This document shows positions 17,047 through 25,315 of a stretch of 48,578 nucleotides of DNA, piece after piece (within the stretch, counting starts at the first letter, position 1; the number at the start of each line of letters is the position of its first letter). The DNA is from a bacterium (GTDB taxonomy: Bacteria > UBP6 > JAFGXH01). The translations under genes and the position numbers were made by a program. The notes under the pieces are model-generated. The model saw nothing but the letters and a program-made list of their open reading frames with translations, was not told the origin of the DNA and ran no database searches. Location of the stretch: assembly GCA_027064085.1 (NCBI GenBank), contig JAMOQH010000073.1, positions 1-48,578 on the forward strand, given 5' to 3'.

Positions 17047-18849
17047 ATGTTAGATAATAAGTCTATGGAATATGAAACATTATTAATTTTAGTTGAAAAA
17101 TTAGAAAATGATAAAAAATTACTAAAGGAAAGGATAGAAAGTTATAATTTATTATTTGATAATTCACCTTTAGGGGTACTTATTTTTAATGATAGAGGTA
17201 ATATAATAGATGTAAACAAAAACCTTTTAAATATACTAGGGTCTAATTCTGAAAAAGAAACAAAAAAAATAAATATGTTAAATTACTATCCTTTTAAGAC
17301 CTTGGGGCTAAACAATAAAATACAAGAAGCTATAAGTACTGAAAATATGATTTCAGGAACTTTCTTTTATAAAACAAAGTGGAAAAAAGAAGTTAATCTG
17401 AGATATACAATGAAAGCTGTTAAATATAGAGAGAATAAAATTATTATTGCAATAATAGAGGATATCACTTATGAAAAAGAAATTGAAATTGTTTTACATG
17501 AGGAACTTCAGAAATTTAAAAAATTATTAGAATTTGATAAGTTTTTACAATCAACGATTAATTTAGATTTAATAATTGATACTATTTTAGTAACATCAAC
17601 TGCAGGAGATGGATTTAGTTATAATAGAGCATTTTTATTACTTGTTGATAATTCGGGTTTTTTGAAGGGTGTTTCTGCTATAGGGCCAGCAAATAAACAA
17701 GATGCAGGTAGAATTTATCAGGAAATAGAAGATAAGCATTTTTCACTAATTGAAATTATAGATAATTATCATTCGAAAAGGGAAAATCTAGACCAAGTTG
17801 TAAAATCTATTGTCAATAAAATCTATATTGATTTAAATTATGATAGCTTTTTTAGAGAATTATTTCGCAATCAAAGAGTGATAAGGACAAAAGAAGATAA
17901 TTTATATCCAGATTTATATATTACTAACTTATTAGATAATGATGATTTAACTTTTATACCAATGGTAATGAATGATAAACCAATAGGTGTATTAATTGTA
18001 GATAATTATATTACAAATCAAAAAATTGACAAAGAAAAGTTAAAGCTTATGCAACTATATTCTAATAGAGCTGCATCAGCAATACATAAGGCTCAATTAC
18101 ATGAAAAATTAAATCAAGAAATAACAAAAACTAAATCAACAAATAATAAATTGATGGAAGTAAATAATAAACTATTACAATTTGAAAAAATGGCTGCAAT
18201 TGGAGAAGTTACATCTGAAATAGCTCATGAAATTAGAAATCCATTGGTTTCAATTGGTGGATTTGCAAATGTTTTATCTGAAAAATTAAGTCAAGATGAT
18301 GAAAATTATGAACTAATTAAAGTAATTGTTACTGAAACACAAAGATTAGAAAATATTTTAAATAATGTTCTAAATTATGCCCGTATTAATAATTATGAGC
18401 CTATTTATAGGCCAATATGTGATTCAATTAACGAAGCAATAAAATTATTAGAATACCAAAAAGTAGAAAAGGAATTAGAGATAGTTCTTATTACAGATGA
18501 TACTAAGATTGCAATTACTTATGATTATGAAAAGTTTATTCAAGTATTTTTTAATTTAATAAAGAATGCTATGCAAGCATCTCAAAAAGGTGATAAGATA
18601 GAAATAATAGTTAATAAAATAGAAAAAAATATTGTAATAAGGATAAAAGATCATGGAACGGGGATAAAAGAAGATAATCTAGATTCAGTTTTTAATCCAT
18701 TTTTTACAACTAAATCAAATGGGATTGGTTTAGGGTTAAGTATTGTAAAACAAATTATTAATAATCATAATGGAGATATCTTTTTTATTACAGAAGAAAA
18801 TAAGGGTACTGAATTTATAATAACATTAAAAGAAAGGAGAGACTCATGA
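17047..18849 (+). CDS. PAS-GAF sensor histidine kinase
   Basis: This cytosolic sensor kinase has 600 aa from the ATG at 17047 and no membrane segments. A short coiled N-terminus precedes PAS (about 30-150), GAF (about 165-355), a HisKA dimerisation domain with the phospho-accepting His395 (SEIAHEIRNPL) and a HATPase domain (about 485-597) with N-box Asn507 (FFNLIKNAMQ), DHGTGI and GIGLGLSIVKQI. The start choice rests on AGGAGG three bases before this ATG and on the promoter at 17002-17030; earlier in-frame starts lie within that promoter. It overlaps the response-regulator gene by four bases (ATGA), so the two are a cognate pair. The PAS/GAF ligand is unknown. Confidence 0.93.
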   Translation: MLDNKSMEYETLLILVEKLENDKKLLKERIESYNLLFDNSPLGVLIFNDRGNIIDVNKNLLNILGSNSEKETKKINMLNYYPFKTLGLNNKIQEAISTENMISGTFFYKTKWKKEVNLRYTMKAVKYRENKIIIAIIEDITYEKEIEIVLHEELQKFKKLLEFDKFLQSTINLDLIIDTILVTSTAGDGFSYNRAFLLLVDNSGFLKGVSAIGPANKQDAGRIYQEIEDKHFSLIEIIDNYHSKRENLDQVVKSIVNKIYIDLNYDSFFRELFRNQRVIRTKEDNLYPDLYITNLLDNDDLTFIPMVMNDKPIGVLIVDNYITNQKIDKEKLKLMQLYSNRAASAIHKAQLHEKLNQEITKTKSTNNKLMEVNNKLLQFEKMAAIGEVTSEIAHEIRNPLVSIGGFANVLSEKLSQDDENYELIKVIVTETQRLENILNNVLNYARINNYEPIYRPICDSINEAIKLLEYQKVEKELEIVLITDDTKIAITYDYEKFIQVFFNLIKNAMQASQKGDKIEIIVNKIEKNIVIRIKDHGTGIKEDNLDSVFNPFFTTKSNGIGLGLSIVKQIINNHNGDIFFITEENKGTEFIITLKERRDS

Positions 18850-19199
18850 AAAAGAGATTGCTGATTGCTGATGATGAAGCAAATATTAGATTGCTTTACA
18901 AACTTGCATTTGAAAAAGAAGGTTATGATGTTGAACTGGCAGAAGATGGACTTGAATGCTTGAAAAAAGTTGATAGTTTTAAACCTGATTTAGTAATACT
19001 TGATATTAGAATGCCAAGTATTGATGGGCTTGAAACATTAAATCAAATTTTAGGTAAAAATAATTTAATACCTGTAGTTATTAATTCTGCATATTCCTCT
19101 TACAAGGATAATTTTATGAGCTGGAGTGCAGATGCTTATGTTATTAAATCAAGTGATTTAACAGAATTGAAAGAAAAGGTGAAAGAACTAATTAATTAA
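18846..19199 (+). CDS. Single-domain response regulator (CheY-like)
   Basis: A receiver domain of 117 aa without output domain. Acidic pocket Asp9/Asp10, phospho-acceptor Asp53 (VILDIRMP), the Ser/Thr switch in VINSAYS, and Lys101 in AYVIKSSD are all present. Its start overlaps the kinase stop, which indicates a matched partner. It must act through protein contacts, for example on a further regulator or a metabolic target. glgC follows 14 bases later. Confidence 0.93.
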   Translation: MKKRLLIADDEANIRLLYKLAFEKEGYDVELAEDGLECLKKVDSFKPDLVILDIRMPSIDGLETLNQILGKNNLIPVVINSAYSSYKDNFMSWSADAYVIKSSDLTELKEKVKELIN

Positions 19200-19213
19200 T
19201 TATAGGAGATGAA

Positions 19214-20419
19214 ATGCATCACAATTTAAGAACTGATAATGTTTTAACATTTATGCTTGCTGGGGGATATGGAAGCAGGCTCTTTCCTTTAACTCAAATT
19301 CGTTCTAAACCATCAGTTCCATTTGGTGGTCAATATAGAATAGTAGATTTTTCATTATCTAATTGTATAAATTCAAATTTCAGAAAAGTTTATGTTTTAA
19401 CTCAGTATAAAAGTCAGTCATTAACAGAACACATAATGGATGGTTGGAACTTTTTATCATCAGAACTTGGTGAATTTATTTCTATAGTTCCGCCTCAATT
19501 AAGAGCTAGTGATAAATGGTATCAAGGAACAGCAGATGCAATATATCAAAATATTAATTTACTTGATGTCAGAAAACCTGATTATGTTTTAATTGTTTCT
19601 GCAGATCACCTATATAGAATGGACTATAGAGATATGCTTCAAGCTCATATAGAAAATAAGGCAGATATTACAATTGCTGCTCTTGAAGTTCCTAAAGAAG
19701 AAGCTAAAGGTTTTGGTGTTATTGGTGCAGATAAAGATAATAAAATAATAGAATTTCAAGAAAAGCCAGATAATCCAAATACTATACCTGGAAAAGAGGA
19801 TACTTCCTATGCAAGTATGGGAATTTATATCTTTTCAACTAAAGCATTAGTTAAGTATTTATCAAAAGATGCAAAAACTGATAGTAATCATGATTTTGGT
19901 AAAAACATTATTCCTGCTATGCTTGAAAATAATGAAAATTTATTTGCTTATTCATTTACTAATGATATTGTTGGTGATGGATATTGGAAGGATGTAGGTA
20001 CCTTAGATAGTTATTTTAATTCATCTATGGATATTATAAATGGAAATTTTAACTTAAATAAGCCTGATTGGCCAATTTACAGTTATTCTAAGAGAGGTGT
20101 TCCATCTATAATAAATAGTTTAAATATTTCTAATACTGTTATTTCTAATTCTTGTAATATAAAAGCAAAAGATCTTGATAGAGTACTGATTTCTAATGGT
20201 GTTGTTATGGAAGAGGGTGTTAGTGTAGAAAATTCTATTATTTTTGATGATGTAAAAATAGGAAAAGATGTTAGAATTAAAAATGCTATTATTGATAAGA
20301 ATGTTACTATAAAAGCGGGAATCCAGATTGGCTATAATGAAGCAGAGGATAAAAAAAGATTTTTAGTTACTGAAAATGGTTTAGTTGTTGTTCCTAAAAA
20401 TATGGAAGTTATAGAGTAA
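19214..20419 (+). CDS. glgC: Glucose-1-phosphate adenylyltransferase
   Basis: It makes ADP-glucose from ATP and glucose-1-phosphate, the first committed step of bacterial glycogen synthesis. It has 401 aa: an N-terminal nucleotidyltransferase domain with LAGGYGSRLFPLT, QYRIVDFSLSNC, GTADAIYQN, SADHLYRMDY and EFQEKP, and a C-terminal left-handed beta-helix of hexapeptide-like repeats (about 290-385). AGGAG precedes the ATG. It lies behind the kinase and regulator without a terminator, and a strong hairpin (20477-20500) closes the unit. Glycogen synthesis is thus likely made under the same promoter as a two-component system. Confidence 0.96.
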   Translation: MHHNLRTDNVLTFMLAGGYGSRLFPLTQIRSKPSVPFGGQYRIVDFSLSNCINSNFRKVYVLTQYKSQSLTEHIMDGWNFLSSELGEFISIVPPQLRASDKWYQGTADAIYQNINLLDVRKPDYVLIVSADHLYRMDYRDMLQAHIENKADITIAALEVPKEEAKGFGVIGADKDNKIIEFQEKPDNPNTIPGKEDTSYASMGIYIFSTKALVKYLSKDAKTDSNHDFGKNIIPAMLENNENLFAYSFTNDIVGDGYWKDVGTLDSYFNSSMDIINGNFNLNKPDWPIYSYSKRGVPSIINSLNISNTVISNSCNIKAKDLDRVLISNGVVMEEGVSVENSIIFDDVKIGKDVRIKNAIIDKNVTIKAGIQIGYNEAEDKKRFLVTENGLVVVPKNMEVIE

Positions 20420-20476
20420 TTTTTTTATTTTCTCCATCGCCATTTTATGGCTGTAAAAACTATCTTTGAATAATAA

Positions 20477-20500
20477 GGGGCAAGTAATTGCCCCTTTTTT
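20477..20500. terminator. Terminator between glgC and the TSP3/lectin gene
   Basis: Stem GGGGCAA / TTGCCCC (20477-20494) with loop GTAA, then six T. The two flanking genes converge here. The T-run favours the plus strand. Confidence 0.85.
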
Positions 20501-20517
20501 ATTAATTTGCTGTATTA

Positions 20518-22186
20518 TTATTTGTCATTTGTGGAACAGATATAATCTTTTATTGATATAATCTCACTACCTTCAAGATCATTAAACTTTATATTACCAT
20601 CATTATCAAGTCCTTTAAAATCTAACCATGAGTAATAAGAATAGTCACCACTTGGTTCTGTATATACTACATCACTAATCCACCATTTACCAGATGCATG
20701 AGCATTATTATCTAAATGATTAAATTCACCCCAATCTTTTGCACAAACAGATAGACCGTTATGATTATTAAGGTCTTCTTTATCAAGTGAACTTGAATTC
20801 ATTGCACATTTATTATAATGATAATGATGATTAACCACTCCAATCGTATAAGTATCTCTAGAGTCTCCATTAAAGTTTTTAGTTATACCTGGAACAACTT
20901 TAAAATAGTTAATAGTATTTCCATCTGTACCACCAATTTTATATTTATTATACATAGCATGGAAATGTGCTTTTGTTCTTGGAACAACGATATTCATTCC
21001 AAGAGCCTTGCAACTATTATGAGTATCACTTTTTTCGGTAGATACACCATCTGTGATAGGATAGAATGTATATCCACCACCATCTGTTGTCATGTCACAG
21101 TAAGCTATTATTGGTTCTAAAGTTCTATTTTCATCAACATCAATAAGATAATTTCCATCTCCATATGATTTACCTGCATCAATAATCTTTTTACAAGATT
21201 TATAGATATGAATGGTATTAGTTTTACAAATATATTTTCTTTTATTTGAGCATTTGTCATCATTGTATTTACCAAAAGCATCTTCTCTGTCTCCTGAATA
21301 AATATCTACACAATTTTCTGTTGTATGCCCATTTGGTTCTCCAGTATTCCATTCAATAAAGCCCGTATATGAATCACTTTCATCTGCCCATTTCCAAGAG
21401 CCATCTTCTTTAATATCATTAAGAGCAATGAAGTACTTGTCTTGTTTATTTGCAAGTATTGTTTTAATCCAGTCTCTCTCATTTTCATCTTCTATTTGGA
21501 GTAAACTGTAACCCATTGAATTACATTTAGTTTTTGCATCAAGCCAGTTTATCTTTTCCTCGCAGAAAAGATATGCTTTCCCGTCATGTTGTTCCAATTG
21601 GCAGTTATTATCACAAGCTCCTTCATCAATTATTCCATTATGATTATTATCAGTGCCATCACATACTTCGGGACAGTATTTGGTATTATCGCTATCATCA
21701 CAATCACATGCTTCACCATAATCATCACCGTCTCCGTTTATCTGGTTTGCATTTGGTACATAAACACAGTTGTCATTACAATCATATACTCCATCATTAT
21801 CAGTGTCTATATCTACAACTCCGCAACCACAAATACCTAGTTCGTGTTTATCTGGGTCTTCATTACAGGCATCACATGCATTACCATAACCATCACTATC
21901 TGTATCAAGCTGTGAATCACCTTCTGCTGCACCATTCTTAACAAACGGGCAATTATCTATATCATCAGTTATTCCATCATTGTCATCATCGTTATCACAT
22001 GCATCGCCTAATGAATCATCATCTTTGAGTTCCCGCTTTGCATACTCCAACACCCTTGGTTGCCGTGTCACCGGAATAACATTCCTGAGTTTCCCCCACT
22101 TTACATTCTCTGTCTTTGGGAGTATCAGCCTCAGAACATGAGAAAATTAAAAATAGTAACGATATAAGAATTAAATACTTATACAT
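20518..22186 (-). pseudogene. TSP3 / C-type lectin / fibrinogen-like lipoprotein, frameshifted near its start
   Basis: A lipoprotein start is at 22186 with GGAGGG before it: signal ending in FSC, then CKVGETQECYSGDTATKGVGVCKAGTQR, which stops at 22019. The rest is open only in the +1 frame. Removing one A from the AAA at about 22023-22026 would join GTQ to DDDSLGDACDNDDDNDG and give one protein of roughly 550 aa. Its order is thrombospondin-type-3 calcium repeats, a CDGTDNNHNGIIDEG motif (as in MopE-like proteins), a C-type lectin domain with the mannose-type EPN motif and YNDDKC, and a fibrinogen-like start YCDMTTDGGGY. The frame's own GTG at 22071 is an artefact. It would be a surface adhesin if intact. 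Confidence 0.75.
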
Positions 22187-22264
22187 TTTCCCTCCTAAAA
22201 AAAAATATAATTTACATGCGATACAAATAATTATATATTAAATTACAACTATTAGCAAATTTTC

Positions 22265-22292
22265 TTGATATTATTTTATTAAATCTTATAAT
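22265..22292 (+). promoter_or_regulatory. Promoter of the GDT1-like gene
   Basis: TTGATA (22265-22270), a 16-base spacer and a perfect TATAAT (22287-22292). The gene starts at 22338 with GAGGA at 22323-22327. Confidence 0.65.
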
Positions 22293-22337
22293 AGGAGGGT
22301 ATATTTTAATTTTAATATATTTGAGGATTAAATAAAT

Positions 22338-22610
22338 ATGAATGCCAAAATATTTTTTACAATTTTTATAACTGTATTTTTAGCAGAACTTGGAGATAAA
22401 ACACAATTATCAACCATGTTGTTTGCATCAGACAAACAGGTTAGCAAATTGACAGTATTTTTTGCAGCTTCTTTGGCACTTATTGTTGCAACGGCGATAG
22501 GGGTATTGATTGGAGCTTTATTGTCAAATTATATAAACGAAAAGTACTTGAATTATATTGCGGGGATAGGTTTTGTTATTATTGGAATAGTAACAATTGT
22601 TAAAGCGTGA
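22338..22610 (+). CDS. UPF0016/GDT1-family cation transporter, single-domain form
   Basis: 90 aa with three membrane segments and one copy of the family signature E-x-G-D-K-[TS] (AELGDKTQLS, near residue 18). Family members such as yeast Gdt1 and TMEM165 (two copies per chain) move Mn2+ or Ca2+. This half-size form would need to pair with itself or another chain to give two signatures. No second half gene is adjacent. It has its own promoter and no operon partner. Confidence 0.85.
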   Translation: MNAKIFFTIFITVFLAELGDKTQLSTMLFASDKQVSKLTVFFAASLALIVATAIGVLIGALLSNYINEKYLNYIAGIGFVIIGIVTIVKA

Positions 22611-22737
22611 TTTTTTTGTTTATATTCTCCTATTGTTTTTTAGTAATTTAACTTAAATAATATTAAAAAAGAAAAAAAATACAAATATAATTTTTTTTTC
22701 TTGCTTTTTTTATGTAAAGATGTTAAAAGTACTAAGT

Positions 22738-22771
22738 TATTACAAAAAAAATGATTTTTATCATTGTAATA
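22738..22771 (+). promoter_or_regulatory. Structured 5' leader stem-loop of the cold-shock gene
   Basis: Outer arms TATTACA (22738-22744) and TGTAATA (22765-22771) and inner arms ATGAT (22751-22755) and ATCAT (22760-22764) make a two-part hairpin with an A-rich bulge, 40 bases before the csp start. Long, temperature-sensitive leaders are known for cspA-type mRNAs. The link here is by position and pairing only. The remaining gap (22611-22737) is AT-rich and featureless to me. Confidence 0.5.
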
Positions 22772-22811
22772 GCAAGTTTATGTTTTATTATTTCGTAAGA
22801 ACGAGGAAAAG

Positions 22812-23021
22812 ATGTCAGAACAAGTTAAGGGAACTGTAAAGTGGTTCAATGAAGAGAAAGGGTATGGTTTTATCGAGCAAGAAAATGGAACAGATGTATT
22901 TGTTCATTATTCTGCAATTAACGGAAGTGGTCGTAGAACTTTAGCTGAAGGCCAAAGTGTAACACTTGATGTTGTTGATGGTAAAAAAGGTCCACAAGCA
23001 GAGAATGTAACTCCTTTATAA
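22812..23021 (+). CDS. csp: Cold-shock domain protein (CspA family)
   Basis: 69 aa, the exact family size. It binds single-stranded RNA and DNA as an RNA chaperone. RNP1 is KGYGFIE and RNP2 is [21 protein letters not shown] opens the domain. GAGGA precedes the ATG. It is alone in its unit, with a leader hairpin upstream and a strong terminator (23043-23076) downstream. Confidence 0.97.
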   Translation: MSEQVKGTVKWFNEEKGYGFIEQENGTDVFVHYSAINGSGRRTLAEGQSVTLDVVDGKKGPQAENVTPL

Positions 23022-23042
23022 TTAATATATTTTAGAAGTTAT

Positions 23043-23076
23043 AAAAAAAGCAGGATTTTAATCCTGCTTTTTTTTT
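23043..23076. terminator. Bidirectional terminator between csp and the biotin carrier gene
   Basis: Arms AGCAGGATT (23049-23057) and AATCCTGCT (23060-23068), preceded by seven A and followed by nine T counting the final arm base. It can therefore stop transcription in both directions between convergent genes. Confidence 0.9.
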
Positions 23077-23085
23077 GTCCAAATT

Positions 23086-23586
23086 TTATTCAATACCAAA
23101 TAATTCAACTCCACTTTCTAAAGTATCACCTTCGTTTACAAAAATTTTATTTATGACTCCATCGTAGGGGGCCTTCATTTCGTTTTCCATTTTCATGGCT
23201 TCCATAATCATTATTGCTTCACCTTCTTTTACTTTATCACCAACGGATTTTAGTAATTTAACAATTTTTCCTGGCATAGGAGAATCAATAACAACAGGCC
23301 CTCCTGCATTTAAGGCTCCTGTGGAAGAAAGCCTTCTTATAGCTTTTTCATCTAGAAAATCAAATGAATACTCTTTGCCATTACTGTATAATTTTATGAT
23401 ATTATTTTTAATTGTATATGTTAAATGTCTAAATTTATTATTTTTTTTAAATAACAATACATTTTTGGAGATAAAATCTAGGTTAAAACTATTAATATTA
23501 TCATTATTTATAACTTCATATAAATTTCCTTTATTTTTTAGCTCTATATTTTGATATTCTCTTCCTTGTTTTAGTTTTAATTTCAT
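23086..23586 (-). CDS. Biotin carboxyl carrier protein (acyl-CoA carboxylase type)
   Basis: 166 aa. The C-terminal 75 residues form a biotinyl domain with the lysine motif EAMKMENE (Lys132) and the usual preceding DSPMPGKIVKLL. The N-terminal 90 residues are a beta-rich segment resembling the linker domain between biotin carboxylase and biotin carrier in fused acyl-CoA carboxylase alpha subunits. I start at the ATG at 23586, one base after the accC stop and after GGGGA; the longer frame overlaps accC. It carries CO2 for the carboxylase encoded upstream. No carboxyltransferase gene is in this window. Confidence 0.9.
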   Translation of the reverse strand: MKLKLKQGREYQNIELKNKGNLYEVINNDNINSFNLDFISKNVLLFKKNNKFRHLTYTIKNNIIKLYSNGKEYSFDFLDEKAIRRLSSTGALNAGGPVVIDSPMPGKIVKLLKSVGDKVKEGEAIMIMEAMKMENEMKAPYDGVINKIFVNEGDTLESGVELFGIE

Positions 23587-23587
23587 A

Positions 23588-25084
23588 TTAATTCCCCATT
23601 CTACCATTAAGTTTCCAATTACTTTGCTTTGCTACAATTAAAGTATTATCTTTTTTTCTATTATTCATAAAAACAGCAGCTGCAATTTCTTTTAGTAATT
23701 CTAATTCTTCTTTATCTTCTTTAAAGAATTTATAACTATATAATTCCCAAAAATGAGTATCGTAATTTCCGGTTAAGAATACATCGTGATTTAGAATCTC
23801 AAAAAATAATGGTATATTTGTTTTAATTCCTACGATTTTATAGTTTTTAAGTGCTGTAATCATTTTTTTAATAGCAGAATCTCTATCTTTATCATAAGTA
23901 ATTAATTTAGAAATCATTGGATCATAAAAAATAGGAACATCGCTTCCTGAATCAACTCCGGTATCATTTCTAATTCCTTTACCTTTTGGCTCTTCTAAGT
24001 ATTCTATTTTACCAGGAGAAGGAGCAAAGTTGTTTTCTGCATCTTCTGCATAAATTCTGCATTCTATTGCATGACCTGTTTGTGTTATTTCATTTTGTTT
24101 TAAAGATAATTTTTCTCCCATCGCGATTTTTATTTGTTCTTTTACTAAATCTATGCCAACAACCATTTCTGTAATGGGGTGTTCTACTTGTAATCTTGTA
24201 TTCATTTCTAAGAAATAAAAGTTTTTATGTTTATCAACTAAAAATTCTATAGTTCCTGCACCTTCATAATTACAGGAAAGAGCTGCATTTTTAGCAATTT
24301 CCCCCATTTTAACTCTCATTTCATCATCTATAAAAGGAGATGGACTTTCTTCTATTACTTTTTGATGTCTTCTTTGTATAGAACACTCTCTTTCATACAA
24401 ATGAATGACATTTCCGTATTTATCTGCTAAAATCTGAAACTCTATATGATGAGGCTCTTCTAAATACTTTTCTATATAAACAGTATCATCTCCAAATGAA
24501 GATAGTGCTTCTCTTTGAGTCATATTTAATGCACTTTCAAACTCATTTTCATTGTGAACAATTCTCATTCCTTTACCGCCACCACCTGCAGAGGCTTTTA
24601 ACATTATTGGAAAACCTACTGTTTTAGCTACTTCAATAGCAACATTAACATCTTTAATTGCTTCTGTTGTTCCAGGAACAGTAGGTACTCCATAAGCTTC
24701 AACTGTTTTTCTTGCAGTAATTTTATCTCCCATCATATTTATTGATTTAGCAGAAGGGCCTATAAAAATAATTCCTTCTTTATTTAGTCTTTCTGAAAAA
24801 TGTGCATTTTCTGAAAGAAAACCATAACCAGGGTGAATTGCATCTGAATTTGAATCTTTTGCTACTTTAATGATTTTTTCTATTTTTAAATATGATTCAT
24901 TAGATGGACTTGCCCCAATATGATAAGCTTCATCAGCCATTTGAACATATTTTGCATTTTTATCAGCATCGGAATAAACAGCAACAGATAAAATTCCCAT
25001 TTCTTTAAGGGATTTTATAACTCTAACAGCAATTTCACCTCTGTTTGCAATTAATACTTTTTTAATTTTTCTAGTTTTTTCCAT
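23588..25084 (-). CDS. accC: Biotin carboxylase subunit
   Basis: ATP-dependent carboxylation of biotin on the carrier protein. 498 aa with KVLIANRGEIAVRVI at the N-terminus, the ATP-grasp glycine loop SAGGGGKGMRIV, ECSIQRRHQKVIEESPSP and MNTRLQVEHPITEMV. The length is slightly above the AccC norm (about 450), with a C-terminal tail (about 450-498) of the kind seen in propionyl- or methylcrotonyl-CoA carboxylase alpha chains. AccC is the safe name, but the partner enzyme may be an acyl-CoA or oxo-acid carboxylase rather than acetyl-CoA carboxylase. A strong AAGGGGG ribosome site and the promoter at 25107-25135 precede it. Confidence 0.93.
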   Translation of the reverse strand: MEKTRKIKKVLIANRGEIAVRVIKSLKEMGILSVAVYSDADKNAKYVQMADEAYHIGASPSNESYLKIEKIIKVAKDSNSDAIHPGYGFLSENAHFSERLNKEGIIFIGPSAKSINMMGDKITARKTVEAYGVPTVPGTTEAIKDVNVAIEVAKTVGFPIMLKASAGGGGKGMRIVHNENEFESALNMTQREALSSFGDDTVYIEKYLEEPHHIEFQILADKYGNVIHLYERECSIQRRHQKVIEESPSPFIDDEMRVKMGEIAKNAALSCNYEGAGTIEFLVDKHKNFYFLEMNTRLQVEHPITEMVVGIDLVKEQIKIAMGEKLSLKQNEITQTGHAIECRIYAEDAENNFAPSPGKIEYLEEPKGKGIRNDTGVDSGSDVPIFYDPMISKLITYDKDRDSAIKKMITALKNYKIVGIKTNIPLFFEILNHDVFLTGNYDTHFWELYSYKFFKEDKEELELLKEIAAAVFMNNRKKDNTLIVAKQSNWKLNGRMGN

Positions 25085-25106
25085 TTAACCCCCTTTAGTT
25101 TTGCTT

Positions 25107-25135
25107 ATGATACAAAAAAGTAATTATAATATCAA
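25107..25135 (-). promoter_or_regulatory. Promoter of the accC-biotin carrier operon
   Basis: Minus strand: TTGATA (25130-25135), 17 bases, TATCAT (25107-25112), about 22 bases before the accC ATG. Confidence 0.6.
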
Positions 25136-25224
25136 GATATTTTAGTTTTTAATAGATTTTAATCTTTTAAAAATTTTGGAACTCAAATTTTTTGAAAAAT
25201 AATGATATATTAGTCAATAACTAC

Positions 25225-25307
25225 ATTTTTAAGACTTAGACTTAAAAATCAAGCGAAAACAAATTTATTTGGTTGAGCGTTTTAGGCAAAACTTTGGTTT
25301 GCCTAAA
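25225..25307 (+). repeat. Dispersed hairpin element, copy A2
   Basis: First hairpin ATTTTTAAG / CTTAAAAAT (25225-25249), core CAAGCGAAAACAAATTTATT then GGTTGAGCG (25250-25279), second hairpin TTTAGGCAAA (25281-25290) / TTTGCCTAAA (25298-25307) with loop ACTTTGG. The core closely matches 7190-7222; the flanking stems differ but still pair. It sits just downstream of ahcY on the minus strand and may also help end that transcript. Confidence 0.7.
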
Positions 25308-25315
25308 TATAATAA

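Noticed and set aside
20439-20451. GCCAT/ATGGC hairpin just after glgC
   Set aside because: No T-run follows it and the stronger terminator at 20477-20500 explains the end of the unit.
21534-21941. Long plus-strand frame of 135 codons rich in His, Tyr and Leu
   Set aside because: It is a shadow of the Asp/Asn-rich codons of the TSP3 repeats on the other strand; no ribosome site and an implausible composition.
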